Source: VFZS01 sp964353255 (GTDB taxonomy: Bacteria; Acidobacteriota; Terriglobia; Bryobacterales; Bryobacteraceae). From it: DNA of 57,299 nt. Of the stretch, positions 43,454-51,735 are shown one piece after another (position 1 is the stretch's first letter; each line of letters opens with the position of its first letter). The stretch is taken from the NCBI GenBank assembly GCA_964353255.1, contig CAYGVJ010000012.1, forward strand, positions 1 through 57,299. The letters are read 5' to 3'. Made by a program: the position numbers and the translations under genes. The notes beneath the pieces were generated by a model. The model worked only from the letters and a program-made list of their open reading frames with translations. It was not told the DNA's origin and ran no database searches.

Positions 43454-44929
43454 TCACTTCTGCCCTAAGCCAACCCTTGCCAACAGGCCGGCGAAGCGCA
43501 CATCCGGGCGCAGGCTGTCGAAGATAGGGTCCACTTTCAGCCATGCCAGCCAGCCGTCATGCTCCTGGTAGGCCCGCTCCAGCCATTGGAAAGCCTCATC
43601 CTTCCGCCCGAGGCCGATGTAAACGAAGACCCTGCTGACCGGGGAGACAAAGCCGTGCGCGGACCTCTGTTCCAGTTCCTTCAGGATCTCCTGGGCCTCC
43701 CCCTTGCGGCCCGCTACCCCGTAACAGTACCCCAAGCCGCCCAGGATGAGGGGATTGCCACCGGGGAGGCTCCTGGCCTTGAGGAAGGCCGCCAGGGCCT
43801 CGGCGGGCGCGGACTTTGCCAGGTAGGCCATGCCCAGATGCAGGTGACCGGACGGGAAGTCGGGCTCGAATTCCAGCGCCTTTCGGTACTCCTGAATGGC
43901 CTCCTCATAGCGCCGCATCGAGTAGAGGGTGCGGGCCAGGTCGCGGTGGATGGCGCGGGATAATGGATCCAGGGCTTGAGCCCGACGGATCTCCGCGAGG
44001 GCTTCTTCCAGTCGTCCCACTGCGCGGAGATAACCGGCGTGCCAGTGGCGGGCGGTGACAGAGTTGGGGTCGAGTTCGAGTGCCCGGCGGTAGTCTTGCC
44101 CGGCGCCGGACCAGTCCCAGTCGTAAAACGACTTCACAAAGCCCAGCGCAGCCCAAGCCTGGGCCAGGGTTCTGTCGGCCTCCAGAGCGCGCTCGGCCGC
44201 CGCTTTGGCCTTGGGCATCACGTCGCGCGACGCAGCGACTCCGTAGGAGGCCAGTAACCCGTAGGATTCGGCCAGCCCGGCATAAGCGGGCGCGTAACTG
44301 GCATCTTCCGCCAGCGCCTGGTGGTAGTGCTCGATGGACTTCCGCAAACCGTCTTCGGTACGCTTGCTCCACTGGTAGCGTGCCCGGAGATACGCCTCGT
44401 GGGCCTTGGGGCTGACGATCCGGGCCGCAGACCGCGATAGCGGAGCACTGGCCTCCCGGACCCTGCTGACCAGCAAGTAAGTGAGCAACCCCGCCGCTAC
44501 CAACGCCGCGGCCAGCGCCATCGGCTTTGAGCGGCGCAGCCAGGCCAGCCGAGGCGCAGGCCGCCGCGGAGAGAACACCGGAGCGTAGCTTCCCTTGGCC
44601 AGCTCGATGAGCACCGGGTCCGCGCGTCCCTCGGTTTCGTAGTATTTCCTGAGCCGGGAGCGCAGCCGGTGCGCTTCCACGCGGACGACCGTGTCGATGC
44701 GCGGGTCGAAGGACTGACCTCGGTCGAAGACCTCCGCTCCCAGCACCTGTTCCTTGAGCTGATCGCCACGGCCCGCCTGGGCTTCCTGGGTGATGAACTT
44801 CAGGAAGCGGCTGAGGCGTTCGGCGTGAGCGAAGCCTTTGCTGGCCAGGATCTTCTCGAGCTGCGCCTCGACCGCCTCACGCGCGACCTGGGACTCGCCT
44901 CCTCGCGGCATCCGACACTCCACCTTCAT
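43454..44929 (-). CDS. Winged-helix-like N-domain / transmembrane / TPR-repeat protein
   Basis: The product is 491 residues (a start at 44911 with GGTGGAG before it is equally possible). Residues about 15-120 form the domain found at the N-terminus of many Acidobacteriota TPR and TolB-like proteins (LEKILASKGFAHAERLSRFLKFI, VFDRGQSFDPRIDTVVRVEAHRLRSRLRKYYETEG), thought to resemble a transcriptional-regulator winged helix. One transmembrane helix lies at about 135-155 (ALAAALVAAGLLTYLLV). At least six TPR motifs follow outside (AHEAYLRARYQWSKRTEDGLRK, LAQAWAALGFVKSFY, AIQEYRKALEFEPDFPSGHLHLGMAY). The layout is CadC-like: cytoplasmic DNA-binding part, membrane anchor, periplasmic sensor. Target genes cannot be told; it may be unrelated to the glycan operon upstream of it. 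Confidence 0.85.
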   Translation of the reverse strand: MKVECRMPRGGESQVAREAVEAQLEKILASKGFAHAERLSRFLKFITQEAQAGRGDQLKEQVLGAEVFDRGQSFDPRIDTVVRVEAHRLRSRLRKYYETEGRADPVLIELAKGSYAPVFSPRRPAPRLAWLRRSKPMALAAALVAAGLLTYLLVSRVREASAPLSRSAARIVSPKAHEAYLRARYQWSKRTEDGLRKSIEHYHQALAEDASYAPAYAGLAESYGLLASYGVAASRDVMPKAKAAAERALEADRTLAQAWAALGFVKSFYDWDWSGAGQDYRRALELDPNSVTARHWHAGYLRAVGRLEEALAEIRRAQALDPLSRAIHRDLARTLYSMRRYEEAIQEYRKALEFEPDFPSGHLHLGMAYLAKSAPAEALAAFLKARSLPGGNPLILGGLGYCYGVAGRKGEAQEILKELEQRSAHGFVSPVSRVFVYIGLGRKDEAFQWLERAYQEHDGWLAWLKVDPIFDSLRPDVRFAGLLARVGLGQK

Positions 44930-44951
44930 CCACTATACCCACCGAGTGCGC

Positions 44952-45749
44952 TCAGTCGTCCCGCGAATAGACATTGGACGCTCGGCAGCCCGGGCAGGCG
45001 TACAACGGGAAAAGAAACCACCGGCCGCGAACGGCGCCGATTTGCTCCAGCCACTCCGACGGGTGGGCCTGCCCGCAGCGCAGACACACGTTGGTCCAAG
45101 GCTGAACGCTGACTGGTTCAGGCACGTTCCCGAAGTACATGGCCCAGCCATAGACGCTCATTCTCGTGCCGAACACCCGATCGGCAAACCGTACGATTCC
45201 GGACAGCAGCAGCAGGGGCAGTTCCCAGCGCCAGCAGAACAGGGAAAACCTTGCCGGGGCCCTGGGGCGCAGATTTCGCCGGTTGAGGAAGCAGAACGAC
45301 GTGTGCAAGGTCTTGGTCGCAACATGCGGCAGGCCGGAATACCACCCCAGCATGCGGGCCAGCTCGCCCGGGTTCGCGAACAGGTTCACGTGACCGCCTC
45401 CCTTCGCCAGCCAGCGGTAGAGCCGGTCCTGAAATGTCCAGGCGTCGGGCACGGATACGAACAGGGCGCCGCCGCGCTTGAGCACCCGGCCGATCTCCTG
45501 CAAGGTCGGCTTCAAGTCTTTGAAGTGCTCCAGGCCGTGGTTGCAGATGACGGCGTCGAACGTCCTGGCGCGGAATGGCAGTTTCGACGCATCCGCTTGC
45601 GCGAACATCGCGACGCCAGCCGCGCCCGGCGCCTTCAGGTCCACGTGAGCGGTGAGGAAAGGAAACGCGGAGGCGTCGAAGCTGCCGCCGCCGCAGCCCA
45701 GATCCAGCACGAGTGCCTCCGCCGGCAGGTGGTCCAAGATCTCGTGCAT
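44952..45749 (-). CDS. Class I SAM-dependent methyltransferase with C-terminal cysteine-pair region
   Basis: From the ATG at 45749 the product is 265 residues. The SAM-binding motif I is VLDLGCGGGSFD near residues 14-25, followed by FDAVICNHGLEHF (motif II region), LQEIGRVLKRGGALFVSVPD and a hydrophobic stretch. The C-terminus holds two CxxC pairs (VCLRCGQAHP and YACPGCRASN) that could bind a metal or form a ribbon. The type is the Methyltransf_11 group acting on small molecules, quinones or sugars; the substrate cannot be named. The gene ends 22 bp before the winged-helix/TPR gene on the same strand. Upstream at 45778-45907 is an inverted-repeat element that the longer open frame passes through, so the shorter start is preferred. 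Confidence 0.82.
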   Translation of the reverse strand: MHEILDHLPAEALVLDLGCGGGSFDASAFPFLTAHVDLKAPGAAGVAMFAQADASKLPFRARTFDAVICNHGLEHFKDLKPTLQEIGRVLKRGGALFVSVPDAWTFQDRLYRWLAKGGGHVNLFANPGELARMLGWYSGLPHVATKTLHTSFCFLNRRNLRPRAPARFSLFCWRWELPLLLLSGIVRFADRVFGTRMSVYGWAMYFGNVPEPVSVQPWTNVCLRCGQAHPSEWLEQIGAVRGRWFLFPLYACPGCRASNVYSRDD

Positions 45750-45777
45750 GGGTAGATCGTAGCGCAAGCTGGGGAAA

Positions 45778-45907
45778 GAAGCTGTGAAAAAATCGGCCGA
45801 CAGGCGAAACCGCCTGTCCCACGGTGGGCTAGGTGCTCTGTTAGCGCGGGGGCGACAGGCAGTTTTGCCTGTCTCCTCGAGCTGTGTCCCGATTTTTTCA
45901 CAGCTTC
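45778..45907. repeat. Inverted-repeat element with 18-bp perfect arms and two internal REP-like hairpins
   Basis: Arms GAAGCTGTGAAAAAATCG (45778-45795) and its exact complement (45890-45907) enclose two small hairpins: GACAGGCG-AAAC-CGCCTGTC (45799-45818) and GACAGGCA-GTTT-TGCCTGTC (45854-45873). A doublet of near-identical stems with an enclosing stem is the layout of bacterial REP/BIME-type repeats. It lies between the divergent methyltransferase and clpB genes, upstream of the clpB promoter. No coding potential. Confidence 0.75.
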
Positions 45908-45971
45908 TACAGCGTGCTGTGGTTTGGCATGGTGGCCTGGGTTCGGCGGGCAACAGCGGCCTGACGTGGGG

Positions 45972-46001
45972 TTGACACCCCCGCCCATACAGTAGTAGAC
46001 T
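45972..46001 (+). promoter_or_regulatory. Predicted sigma70-type promoter of the clpB-hsp20-lon operon
   Basis: TTGACA (45972-45977) is followed after 18 bp by TAGACT (45996-46001); the clpB ATG is at 46046 with GGAGG upstream. No CIRCE (TTAGCACTC-N9) or HAIR-type inverted repeat was found in this region, so classical HrcA or HspR control is not supported by the sequence. Confidence 0.5.
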
Positions 46002-46045
46002 AAGCATAGTTGATAGTTGGTGACTGAGATCCCGGAGGCCTTGGC

Positions 46046-48658
46046 ATGGACATTAGCCGCTTCACCGAGAAGGCTCAGGAGGCCCTGCGCTCCGCCCAAT
46101 CCCTGGCCGGCCGCTACGGCCAGCAGCAACTGGATGTCGAGCACTTGCTGGCGGCGCTTCTGGCGGACGCGGACGGCCTCGCCGCCTCCATCCTGCTCAG
46201 AGCCGAGGTCACTCCTGAGCGCCTGCACCGCAGGGTAGTCCAGGAACTGGAACGTTTGCCCAAGGTTTCCGGCCCCGGCGCGGGCCTGGACCAGATCTAC
46301 GTGACGGCTCGCCTGAGCCGGCTGCATTCCCAAGCCGAGGAGGAGGCCCGCCGGCTGAAGGACGAGTATCTCTCCGTTGAGCACCTGCTGCTGGCCATGA
46401 CCGACGACGGAGGTGCAACTGGCCGCATTCTCAAGGAGTTCGGGGTGAGCCGGGAGCGGATCATGCGGGCTCTTCAGGAGGTCCGCGGCGCCCAGCGGGT
46501 GACCTCGCCCACCCCCGAGGCCACCTACCAGGCCCTCGAGCGCTATGGGCGCGACCTCACCCGGCTGGCCAGCCAGGGCAAGCTGGACCCGGTCATAGGC
46601 CGCGACGAGGAGATCCGCCGCGTGATCCAGGTCCTTTCGCGGCGAACCAAGAACAACCCGGTGCTGATCGGCGAGCCTGGGGTGGGCAAGACGGCCATCG
46701 TCGAGGGCCTGGCCCAGCGAATCGTTCGCGGCGACGTGCCTGACGGCCTCAAGAACAAGCGGGTCGTGGTCCTGGACATGGGCGCGCTGATCGCTGGCGC
46801 GAAGTATCGCGGGGAGTTCGAGGAGCGCCTCAAGGCCGTGCTCAAGGAGGTGCAAGCCTCGGGCGGCGACATCATCATGTTCATCGACGAGCTTCATACG
46901 GTGGTGGGGGCGGGGAAGGCCGAAGGCGCCATGGACGCGGGCAACCTGCTCAAGCCCATGCTGGCGCGCGGCGAGCTGCACTGCATCGGGGCGACCACCC
47001 TGGACGAATACCGCAAGCACGTCGAAAAGGACGCTGCCCTGGAGCGCCGCTTCCAGCCCGTGCTGGTGGACCAGCCCTCGGTCGAGGACACCATCTCGAT
47101 CCTGCGCGGCTTGCGCGAGCGCTACGAAGTCCACCACGGCGTGCGCATCAAGGACGCGGCCCTGGTCTCGGCAGCGGTGCTCTCGAACCGCTACATCAGC
47201 GACCGCTTTCTGCCGGACAAGGCCATCGACCTGATGGATGAGGCCGCCGCCAAGCTCCGCACCGAGATGGACTCGATGCCCACCGAGCTGGATGAGCGCC
47301 TGCGGCGGATCATGCAACTCGAGATCGAGCGTGAGGCGCTGCGCAAGGAGACCGACGCCGCCTCCCGGGAACGCCTGGAGAAGATCGAAAAGGAACTGGC
47401 GAACCTGAAAGCCGAGGCCGACGCCCTCCGCGCCCGCTGGCAGGCCGAGAAGGAAGCGGTGGCCCGCCTGCGCGCGCTGCGCGAGCAGATCGAGCAGGTC
47501 AAGGTCGCCGTCGAGCAGGCCGAGCGCCAGTACGACCTCAACCGCGCCGCCGAGCTGAAGTACGGCAAGTTGATCGGCCTGGAGCGCGAGCTGAAATCCG
47601 AAGAAGAGAAGCTGACCCAGCAGCAGGGCGCCTCGCGGCTCATCAAGGAAGAAGTCGATGAGGAGGACATCGCCGAGGTGGTGGCGCGCTGGACCGGGAT
47701 CCCCGTGGCGCGGCTGCTTGAAGGTGAGATCGAGAAGCTGCTCCACCTCGACCAGGAGCTGCACCGGCGCGTGGTCGGCCAGGATGAAGCGGTCGAGGCG
47801 GTCTCCGCGGCGGTGATCCGCGCGCGCTCAGGTTTGAAGGATCCCAACCGGCCCATCGGCAGCTTCATCTTCCTGGGTCCGACCGGGGTAGGGAAGACCG
47901 AGCTGGCGCGGGCGCTGGCTGAGTCTCTGTTCGACGACGAGCGGGCCATGGTGCGCGTTGACATGTCGGAATACCAGGAGCGCCACACGGTGGCCCGGCT
48001 CATCGGCGCGCCGCCCGGCTACGTGGGTTTCGAGGAAGGTGGGCAGCTCACCGAGGCCGTGCGCCGGCGGCCCTACTCGGTGATCCTGTTCGACGAGATC
48101 GAGAAAGCGCACCAGGACGCCTTCAACGTGATGTTGCAGATCCTCGACGACGGCCGGCTCACCGACGGCCAGGGCCGCACCGTGGACTTCAAGAACGCCA
48201 TCGTCATCATGACCTCGAACGTCGGCAGCCCCCGCATTCTGGACTACCGGGGAGCGTTCGGGGGCCACGACTACGAGCGCATGAAGGAGGCGGTGCTTGA
48301 GGAGATGCGGCGGCACTTCCGGCCCGAGTTCCTGAACCGGGTGGACGAGGTGATCGTTTTCCACGCCCTGTCGGAGGAGCACCTGGGGAAGATCCTCGAG
48401 ATCCAGCTCGCGCGGCTTCAGGCGCGGCTCCAGGACCGGCACATCGGCATCGAGCTGGACGAGGGCGCGCGTAAGTTTCTGGTCCGGGCAGGCTACGACC
48501 CGGCCTACGGCGCGCGGCCACTGAAGCGGGCCATCCAGCGGGAGCTGGAGACGCCGCTGGCGCGCCTGGTGCTCGAAGGCCAGGTGCGCGACGGCCAGCA
48601 GGTCGCGGTCAGCCTGGACGATACGAAGGGCAAGCTGGCGTTCCGGACCACCCCCTAA
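46046..48658 (+). CDS. clpB: ATP-dependent protein disaggregase ClpB
   Basis: The product is 870 residues, the normal length. It has the N-terminal Clp repeat domain (about 1-145, FTEKAQEALRSAQSLA), the first AAA+ module with Walker A GEPGVGKTA near residue 208 and arginine-finger region LERRFQPVLV, and the long coiled-coil M-domain (about 405-525, rich in E, K, R). The second AAA+ module has Walker A GPTGVGKTE near residue 611, IGAPPGYVGFEEGGQLTEAVRRRPYSV and FNVMLQILDDGRLTDGQGRTVDF. It has no IGF/L ClpP-binding loop, as expected for ClpB. With DnaK it pulls polypeptides out of aggregates in the cytoplasm. It is first in an operon with a small heat-shock protein and Lon, whose products act on the same aggregated clients. 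Confidence 0.97.
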   Translation: MDISRFTEKAQEALRSAQSLAGRYGQQQLDVEHLLAALLADADGLAASILLRAEVTPERLHRRVVQELERLPKVSGPGAGLDQIYVTARLSRLHSQAEEEARRLKDEYLSVEHLLLAMTDDGGATGRILKEFGVSRERIMRALQEVRGAQRVTSPTPEATYQALERYGRDLTRLASQGKLDPVIGRDEEIRRVIQVLSRRTKNNPVLIGEPGVGKTAIVEGLAQRIVRGDVPDGLKNKRVVVLDMGALIAGAKYRGEFEERLKAVLKEVQASGGDIIMFIDELHTVVGAGKAEGAMDAGNLLKPMLARGELHCIGATTLDEYRKHVEKDAALERRFQPVLVDQPSVEDTISILRGLRERYEVHHGVRIKDAALVSAAVLSNRYISDRFLPDKAIDLMDEAAAKLRTEMDSMPTELDERLRRIMQLEIEREALRKETDAASRERLEKIEKELANLKAEADALRARWQAEKEAVARLRALREQIEQVKVAVEQAERQYDLNRAAELKYGKLIGLERELKSEEEKLTQQQGASRLIKEEVDEEDIAEVVARWTGIPVARLLEGEIEKLLHLDQELHRRVVGQDEAVEAVSAAVIRARSGLKDPNRPIGSFIFLGPTGVGKTELARALAESLFDDERAMVRVDMSEYQERHTVARLIGAPPGYVGFEEGGQLTEAVRRRPYSVILFDEIEKAHQDAFNVMLQILDDGRLTDGQGRTVDFKNAIVIMTSNVGSPRILDYRGAFGGHDYERMKEAVLEEMRRHFRPEFLNRVDEVIVFHALSEEHLGKILEIQLARLQARLQDRHIGIELDEGARKFLVRAGYDPAYGARPLKRAIQRELETPLARLVLEGQVRDGQQVAVSLDDTKGKLAFRTTP

Positions 48659-48670
48659 GCCTCCCGTCAT

Positions 48671-49093
48671 ATGATGAAAGAGGAAGCCTGGCTGCTGGAA
48701 GGCAGGCTGCGAAGAGGAGGCGCTGTGCCCGACAAACCCAAGCAATTGCCGGTGGTTTTGTTCGCCCGGTCGCACGCCGGTGAGGCCACCTGCTGGCGTC
48801 CCTCCGTGGACATCTACCGCACGCGCACCGGCTGGCTGCTGAAGTTCGACTTGGCCGGGGTCCGGCTGGAGGACGTGGATGTGGAGATCGAGGGTTGTCG
48901 CGTCACCGTACGCGGCCTGCGGCGCGACTGGCTGCTGGAGGAGGGCTACAGCCACTACTCGATGGAGATCGCTTACAACCGCTTCGAGCGCACCATCGAG
49001 CTGCCCTGCAAGCTGGCGCACCCGCGGCTGCACCTGGATTACGAGCACGGCATCTTGATGATTCGTCTGGACACCGAAGAGGAACATCGATGA
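48671..49093 (+). CDS. Small heat-shock protein, Hsp20/alpha-crystallin family
   Basis: The product is up to 140 residues. The ATG at 48671 lies 12 bp after clpB but has no ribosome site; a GTG at 48725 with GAGGAGG just before it would give 122 residues. The alpha-crystallin domain covers most of the protein (WRPSVDIYRTRTGWLLKFDLAGVRLEDVDVEIEGCRVTVRG, read here as two blocks, and YNRFERTIELPCKLAHP, then LDYEHGILMIRL). The C-terminal I-x-I/V tail motif is not evident, which could weaken oligomer contacts. The protein holds unfolded clients for ClpB. It overlaps lon by four bases (ATGA), so the three products should be made together. Confidence 0.9.
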   Translation: MMKEEAWLLEGRLRRGGAVPDKPKQLPVVLFARSHAGEATCWRPSVDIYRTRTGWLLKFDLAGVRLEDVDVEIEGCRVTVRGLRRDWLLEEGYSHYSMEIAYNRFERTIELPCKLAHPRLHLDYEHGILMIRLDTEEEHR

Positions 49094-51444
49094 AAGAGAC
49101 AGAGAGCGTATCCGTACTTCCGGTGCTGCCGTTGAAGAACAGCGTCCTGTTCCCGCATCTGCTGATGCCGCTGGCGGTAGGCCGTCCCACTTCGGTGGCC
49201 GCAGTCGAGGCGGCGCTGGCCACCGAGGGCAAGGAGATTGTGATCGTGGCGCAGCGGGAAGCCTCGACCGATGTCCCGGGCCTGGATGACCTTTACGGGG
49301 TGGGCACACGGGCGGTGATCAAGAAGATGGCGCGGCCCAACGAGAGCCAGATGGAGCTGATCGTGCTGGGGGTGGAGCGCGTGGTGCTGCTGAAGCTGGA
49401 GCAGGCCCAGCCTTACATACGCGTGCGGGTGAGGGCCTGGCCGCTCCCGGATGAGCAAAGCACGGAGGTCGAGGCGCTTCACCGGGCCGTGGTGGAAATG
49501 GCGGGCAAAGCGCTGACCCTGGCGCAACCGCAGGCTCCGCCCGAACTGGGGCAGTTCCTGGCCGCCAGCGATGATCCGCTGCGCCTGGTCTACCTGCTGG
49601 CCGGCATGCTGAGCCTGGAGCTGGCCAAGGAACAGTCGTTGCTGGAGGCCCAGAGCCGCAGCGAAGCTCTCCGCCTCATGCATACCTACCTGACCCACGA
49701 GGTGCAGGTGCTGGAGCTGCGCACCAAGATCGCCAGCGAAACCCAGAGCGAAATCAGCCGCCAGCAGCGCGAGTACGTGCTGCGCCAGCAGATGCGTGCC
49801 ATCCAGCAGGAGCTGGGCGAGAAGGACCCCAACCAGGCCGAAGTGGACCTGCTGCGCGAGCGGCTGGCCAAGCTCGAGCTCCCCGAGGAGGTGCGCAAGG
49901 AAGCCGAGCGCGAACTGGGGCGCCTGGAGCGGTTGCCCCCCGGAGCGCCCGACCACCAAGTGATCCGCACCTACCTGGACTACGTGGTCGAGCTGCCCTG
50001 GAACGTTCACACCGAGGATCAACTGGAGATCGGCCGCGCGCGGCAGATCCTGGACGAAGATCACTTCGATCTGAAGGACGTCAAAGAGCGCATCCTGGAG
50101 CACCTGGGTGTCCTGAAGCTCAATCCCGGGGCCAAGGCGCCCATTCTGTGCTTCTTCGGCCCGCCGGGCGTGGGGAAGACGTCGCTGGGGCAGTCGATTG
50201 CGCGCGCCCTGGGGCGCAAGTTCGAGCGCCAGAGCCTGGGCGGATTGCACGACGAAGCCGAGCTGCGCGGCCACCGGCGCACTTACATCGGGGCCATGCC
50301 CGGGCGCATCGTGCAGGCCATCCGCCGGGCGGGCTCCAACAACCCGCTGATCATGCTCGACGAGGTGGACAAGCTCGGGCGCGACTACCGGGGCGACCCG
50401 GCGGCGGCGCTGCTGGAGATCCTCGACCCGGAGCAGAACCGCAACTTCCGGGACAACTACCTGGACCTGCCCTTCGATCTCTCGAAGGTCTTCTTCATCA
50501 CCACCGCCAATGCCCTGGATACGGTCCCCAGGCCGCTGCTGGATCGCATGGAGATGCTGCGGCTGCCGGGCTACAGCGAGGAGGAGAAGATCGAGATCGC
50601 CCGGCGGTACCTGGTGCCGCGCCAGCTCCAGCAGGCGGGCCTGACTGCCGAGCAGTGCGCTTTTCCCGACGAAGCGATCAAGGCGATCATCTCCGGATAC
50701 ACGCGGGAAGCCGGCCTGCGGCAACTGGAGCGCGGCATCGGCAGGGTGGCTCGCAAGATCGCCCTGCGTCACGCCGAGGGCGATACGACGGCGCTCACCA
50801 TCCGGCCTGAGGACCTCCTCGAGCTTCTGGGCCCGCCCGCGCCCTCCCCGGAGGAGCTGCGCAAGGAGCTGCCGCCCGGAGTGGCCACCGGCCTGGCCTG
50901 GACCGAGACCGGCGGCGAGGTGCTCTACGTCGAGGCCACGCTGCTGCCCGGTGGGCACGACCTGACCATCACCGGCCAGGTGGGCGAGGTCATGCAGGAG
51001 TCCGCCAAGGCGGCCCGCAGCTATGTCTGGTCCCATGCCCAGCAGTTGGGCATCGACACGGCGGTGTTCAAGGATTCTGGCATTCACGTGCACGTGCCCG
51101 CCGGCGCCATTCCCAAGGATGGCCCCTCGGCCGGGGTGACGATGGTCGCGGCCTTGGCTTCGCTCTTAACGAGGGTGCCCGCCCGCCGCGACACCGCCAT
51201 GACCGGCGAGGTCACTCTGACCGGCCTGGTGCTGCCCGTCGGCGGGGTCAAGGAGAAGATACTGGCGGCCCGCCGCGCTGGCGTCCGCCGGGTTGTTCTC
51301 CCTAGGGGCAACGAAAAAGACCTCTGGGGCCTGCCCGACAAAGTGCGCACGGAGATGGAGTTTGTCTTCGTCGAGCGCATCGAGGAGGCCCTGGCGGCCA
51401 CGCTCCCGGTGGGTGCGGGCGACGAAAAACCGTCAGCGGGCTAA
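49090..51444 (+). CDS. lon: ATP-dependent Lon protease
   Basis: The product is 784 residues, typical for LonA. The ATG overlaps the hsp20 stop and has GAGGAAC before it. It has the N-terminal substrate-recognition domain (LPVLPLKNSVLFPHLLMPL, about 1-200), a coiled helical part (QQREYVLRQQMRAIQQELGE), the AAA+ domain with Walker A FFGPPGVGKTSL near residue 357 and the conserved SLGGLHDEAELRGHRRTYIGAMPGRI, and the protease domain with the Ser of PKDGPSAGVTM (about 680) and the Lys of GGVKEKILAARRAG (about 722) as the catalytic dyad. The Lon signature normally reads GG(V/M)(R/H)DEAE; here HDEAE. It degrades misfolded and regulatory proteins in the cytoplasm. Grouping with clpB and hsp20 gives one operon for rescue or removal of damaged proteins. 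Confidence 0.97.
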   Translation: MKETESVSVLPVLPLKNSVLFPHLLMPLAVGRPTSVAAVEAALATEGKEIVIVAQREASTDVPGLDDLYGVGTRAVIKKMARPNESQMELIVLGVERVVLLKLEQAQPYIRVRVRAWPLPDEQSTEVEALHRAVVEMAGKALTLAQPQAPPELGQFLAASDDPLRLVYLLAGMLSLELAKEQSLLEAQSRSEALRLMHTYLTHEVQVLELRTKIASETQSEISRQQREYVLRQQMRAIQQELGEKDPNQAEVDLLRERLAKLELPEEVRKEAERELGRLERLPPGAPDHQVIRTYLDYVVELPWNVHTEDQLEIGRARQILDEDHFDLKDVKERILEHLGVLKLNPGAKAPILCFFGPPGVGKTSLGQSIARALGRKFERQSLGGLHDEAELRGHRRTYIGAMPGRIVQAIRRAGSNNPLIMLDEVDKLGRDYRGDPAAALLEILDPEQNRNFRDNYLDLPFDLSKVFFITTANALDTVPRPLLDRMEMLRLPGYSEEEKIEIARRYLVPRQLQQAGLTAEQCAFPDEAIKAIISGYTREAGLRQLERGIGRVARKIALRHAEGDTTALTIRPEDLLELLGPPAPSPEELRKELPPGVATGLAWTETGGEVLYVEATLLPGGHDLTITGQVGEVMQESAKAARSYVWSHAQQLGIDTAVFKDSGIHVHVPAGAIPKDGPSAGVTMVAALASLLTRVPARRDTAMTGEVTLTGLVLPVGGVKEKILAARRAGVRRVVLPRGNEKDLWGLPDKVRTEMEFVFVERIEEALAATLPVGAGDEKPSAG

Positions 51445-51449
51445 AGTGT

Positions 51450-51470
51450 GGCACAGCGCGCCGCTGTGTT
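51450..51470. terminator. Possible bidirectional terminator hairpin after lon
   Basis: CACAGCG-CGC-CGCTGTG (51452-51468), a 7-bp stem with a 3-base loop, begins eight bases after the lon stop, between the convergent lon and small helix-turn-helix genes. No long T-run follows on the plus strand, so the call is tentative. Confidence 0.4.
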
Positions 51471-51691
51471 CACGCTTGTATCTCTTCGGACAGCGCAGTC
51501 AGGCTGGCGCGGTAGGCCGCCGCGGGATCCGCCGCCTCCAGTTGCTCCCAGTAGGCGGCGGCTGCCTTTAGGCGCTGCCGCAGGCGCTCGACGGGGATGT
51601 CCAGCTCGGAGGAAAGCAGCTCGATGGCCTCACCCCGCCGCAGGCGGCGGTAGAGTTCCAGGGCCAACGGTTCCGAGAACTGCCGCATCAC
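51470..51691 (-). CDS. Small helix-turn-helix-like hypothetical protein
   Basis: The product is 73 residues (GTG at 51691, or ATG one codon later), without a clear ribosome site. It is entirely helical in appearance. The segment AIELLSSELDIPVERLRQRLKAAAAYW looks like a helix-turn-helix of the kind that recognises DNA, preceded by PLALELYRRLRRGE. It lies 44 bp downstream of pgk on the same strand and converges on lon. No family is recognised. It may be a minor regulator or simply a short ORF in GC-rich DNA; the residue pattern favours a real gene. Confidence 0.5.
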   Translation of the reverse strand: MMRQFSEPLALELYRRLRRGEAIELLSSELDIPVERLRQRLKAAAAYWEQLEAADPAAAYRASLTALSEEIQA

Positions 51692-51735
51692 GCTGTTGGC
51701 AGGGCACGTTCCTTGCCAAACTCAGCCGGGCCCGC

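Noticed and set aside
45635..47764. Minus-strand open frame of 709 codons
   Set aside because: It covers the clpB coding strand in reverse and runs through an inverted-repeat element; ClpB is unambiguous.
49039..51093. Minus-strand open frame of 684 codons
   Set aside because: Antisense shadow of lon.
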